Source: Moraxellaceae bacterium (lineage in GTDB: Bacteria; Pseudomonadota; Gammaproteobacteria; Burkholderiales; Rhodocyclaceae). Taken from it: a stretch of DNA of 33,954 nt. The DNA lies in NCBI GenBank assembly GCA_031119205.1, contig JAVHYF010000043.1, positions 1 through 33,954 of the forward strand. The letters are read 5' to 3'. The position numbers and the translations under genes are program-made. How positions within the stretch are numbered: the stretch's first letter is position 1; every line of letters begins with the position of its first letter. The notes under the pieces were generated by a model. It had not been told where the DNA came from, did no database searches, and saw nothing but the letters and a program-made list of their open reading frames with translations. Below, piece by piece: positions 32,585-33,954 of the stretch.

Positions 32585-32978
32585 GCGCAGCACCGTTCAC
32601 ATGCTTGATGCTGACACCGTATGCGCGGACCGCTTCCGTGGGTGCTGGCTCGGTGCGCTCACAGTACACCACCAACTGAGCATCGCCCTCCCACGTCGCA
32701 CCCGCTGCCCCCTTGCAGTAACCCGCGAACACTACATATCCCTCTTCCGGAACACTGATTGCGCGACGATGCGTCAGGACCAGGTGCTCTCCGTATGGGG
32801 CATACCCACGCCCGTCGTTCCTTGATGTGATCAGGAAGACACGCAACTGTTTGTTTGGGGATTCTTCGACAAGCTTTGAATCGTAGTTGAGGAGACTCAA
32901 CCCATACGCAGCCAAGTGGTAGCCGGCGATAGCTGTGACGGACAAAAAGGCGACGACCAATGCTGCTTTTCGATACAT
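32550..32978 (-). CDS. Cassette gene B: small exported or anchored protein
   Basis: 142 aa from ATG 32978 with GCAGGAG ahead, 20 bp after the recombination point of attC2. An N-terminal hydrophobic segment (about 5-30) is a signal peptide or anchor. The rest (RVFLITSRNDGRGY, HLVLTHRRAISVPEEGYVVF, GDAQLVVYCERTEP) is a short beta-rich domain with two Cys (about 88 and 105). The C-terminal SNTSLQARRP is encoded by attC1 itself, a common feature of cassette reading frames. Function unknown. Confidence 0.65.
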   Translation of the reverse strand: MYRKAALVVAFLSVTAIAGYHLAAYGLSLLNYDSKLVEESPNKQLRVFLITSRNDGRGYAPYGEHLVLTHRRAISVPEEGYVVFAGYCKGAAGATWEGDAQLVVYCERTEPAPTEAVRAYGVSIKHVNGAAPSNTSLQARRP

Positions 32979-32997
32979 CCCAGTTCTCTCCTGCGCC

Positions 32998-33095
32998 TTC
33001 TAACGTTTGACGTGAGGGGCCGCCGCAGCGCGAAGCCGCGAAGGGAACCCACAAGCGCAGCTTGTGGGCGGTCCGACTCGACGGAGTGGTTAGGT
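32998..33095 (-). other. attC-like integron recombination site 2
   Basis: Minus strand: R'' ACCTAAC (RYYYAAC) at 33095-33089 and R' GTTAGAA at 33004-32998, with CACGTCAAAC just before R'. CTAAC and GTTAG pair at the ends. The inside has a perfect 9-bp stem CCCACAAGC/GCTTGTGGG and a GC-rich arm. 98 nt is within the usual attC size range. It lies directly after the stop of gene C and before gene B. Confidence 0.8.
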
Positions 33096-33111
33096 GGCTG
33101 GTGCATAGCGG

Positions 33112-33654
33112 TCACGAACTAGCAGTTTGTTTTTCGCGAACTCTCACTCGCACTCGATGACCACGCCCGCCCCCAGCCGTGTAGAGAATGAGAAACAGAT
33201 ACCCGTCTCTTGCCTTTTGAACGATGTCATCAGATTGGTCGGCTAGACCAATCCATTGATCGCCGACCTCAAAGCGGTAGGGAAGTCGTTGAGCCTGCGA
33301 TGGCTCCGCGATGATGAATGCTTCAGTGGGTCTTCGTCGAGTTACGTACGCACGCCACCATGACTCAAAGTACATCCCTCCCAAGTTTGTGATGGTGGTG
33401 GGCTGATCCCCAACGTTCCATGCAGTAACAGAAAGGTATGTGTTTGGATCAGGAGCAATGCCTCCCAGCAGCTTCATTCCGGAAGATGTGGTTACGTCGA
33501 TTTTTGCACCTGAGGCAAGCCATTTGTATGCATCCCAACCAAGAACGAAGGTTGAGATCACTGCGGCATAGGCTGCTATTCCAAGAGTCAAAAGCTCGTT
33601 TTGATTAAAAAAGGCGCTGCGGACTCTAGAGCCATTGCGTTTATCCCCGGGCAA
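33112..33654 (-). CDS. Cassette gene C: one-TM protein of a cassette-associated family
   Basis: 180 aa if started at TTG 33654, which has no clear ribosome binding site. NELLTLGIAAYAAVISTFVL is a transmembrane helix (about 20-40); then KWLASGAKIDV and a beta-rich outer domain with NTYLSVTAWNVGDQPTTITN, FIIAEPSQAQRLPYRFEVGD and a Gly/Arg-rich end RGHRVRVRVRE. I recall similar hypothetical proteins in cassette arrays, but no function. An ATG at 33635 with GGGG 9 bp ahead is in another frame, see findings. The gene is markedly less GC-rich than the chromosome. Confidence 0.68.
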   Translation of the reverse strand: MPGDKRNGSRVRSAFFNQNELLTLGIAAYAAVISTFVLGWDAYKWLASGAKIDVTTSSGMKLLGGIAPDPNTYLSVTAWNVGDQPTTITNLGGMYFESWWRAYVTRRRPTEAFIIAEPSQAQRLPYRFEVGDQWIGLADQSDDIVQKARDGYLFLILYTAGGGRGHRVRVRVREKQTASS

Positions 33655-33672
33655 AGGTGCTTTGGTGTTGCC

Positions 33673-33732
33673 ACCTAACTATCAATTTATCCGGCAGAAC
33701 TGCTGGATAACCTGGCGCGTTGCCGGATAACC
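33673..33732 (-). promoter_or_regulatory. GTTAGGT site with TTATCCGGCA repeats, possible attI or operator
   Basis: GTTAGGT (complement of 33673-33679) fits the integron core GTTRRRY and is 19 bp before gene C. Next to it are TTATCCGGCA (33687-33696), TGCTGGATAA (33701-33710) and TGCCGGATAA (33721-33730): one inverted and one direct 20-bp-spaced copy. Repeated integrase-binding sites beside a lone core site is how attI sites look, and there is no attC stem. No integrase gene is seen to the right within the window, so this is a proposal. Confidence 0.4.
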
Positions 33733-33954
33733 ACAGAGCCTGCCTTCGTTGGGAAGAGGCCCCGGACAAGGTTTCGGCCGGAGCACTGTGTTCATGTACA
33801 GGAATAAATGCCAGCAAAAGCAGCATGCTTGCCGGAGTGTGGCCATGGCTGGTCCGGCATGTCACTTGGGTGCGGCCTCCCGGACAAGCACGGCCCCACT
33901 CCCCCTCTGCAGCCGCCGAGCAGCACAGCCGTGACGAGGGATCGCGCGTAGCGC
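33733..33954. other. Right-end region without a supported gene, ending in repeat copy C
   Basis: 33733-33900 is non-coding as far as I can see; it contains scattered CCGGACAAG (33762-33770, 33884-33892) and TTGCCGGA words. 33901-33954 is copy C of the dispersed repeat, cut by the window edge; it matches the complement of copy B (32031-32083) at about 52 of 53 positions. Confidence 0.6.

Noticed and set aside
1-33954. CRISPR arrays, tRNA or rRNA genes, insertion sequences
   Set aside because: No regularly spaced direct repeats, no tRNA cloverleaf-like or rRNA sequence, and no transposase-like protein were seen on either strand.

Overview
The window is a high-GC, gene-dense proteobacterial chromosome segment. 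The gene order RNase II-family exoribonuclease - TonB-like protein - aroE, the poly-serine linker in a secreted pectinase and the overall gene repertoire suggest a betaproteobacterium, perhaps Rhodocyclales, that degrades plant polysaccharide. This placement is inference; there is no rRNA or other marker gene to settle it.

Layout. 1-2295 (minus): the start of an exported protein cut by the window edge, then a pectate lyase (signal peptide, small Cys-containing domain, about 90-residue poly-Ser linker, PL1 domain) with a strong terminator. 2620-7740: trxC divergent from an exoribonuclease / TonB-like / frameshifted TonB-like copy / aroE operon. 7916-11952: a di-iron membrane hydroxylase divergent from a GlxA-type AraC regulator, then a Tat-exported PhoX phosphatase behind a candidate Pho box. 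12068-15573: a DUF2239 gene divergent from a 2-hydroxyacid dehydrogenase / YchJ pair, then a MASE2-GGDEF diguanylate cyclase. 15634-19633 (minus): eight closely spaced genes (MoaD/ThiS-like ubiquitin-fold protein, BNR propeller protein, DUF5076, YjaB-like acetyltransferase, SLOG/LOG-like nucleotide-binding protein, two-TM PH-like protein, small lipoprotein, YciI-like). 20314-28444: an SpmA/SpmB-like Gate membrane protein, a Nudix / TPR-methyltransferase / DUF748 group, a free-standing Hint domain that lacks its catalytic residues, an SDR, and a YdhP/AraJ-type efflux pump divergent from a LysR regulator. 28700-31760: a DUF917 protein and a PAS-GGDEF-EAL protein.

Right end (about 32120-33735, minus): base composition drops and three small genes with no housekeeping character follow each other, separated by two sequences with the architecture of integron attC recombination sites. 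This looks like a small cassette array or the edge of a chromosomal integron. No integrase is visible in the window. A terminator closes the array on the left, and a GTTAGGT site beside a cluster of TTATCCGGCA repeats lies at its right.

Two dispersed repeat families stand out. One (19929-20190, 31904-32083, 33901-end) has a 12-bp hairpin whose two complete copies differ in sequence but keep base pairing by compensatory changes; two inverted copies bracket the cassette array. The other begins GTAGGKTG and is followed by a variable, self-complementary stem; it occurs six times, twice as back-to-back inverted pairs. The most noteworthy items are the cassette array, the structure-conserving repeats, the catalytically dead Hint protein, and the duplicated TonB gene whose second copy has acquired a lipoprotein signal and a frameshift.
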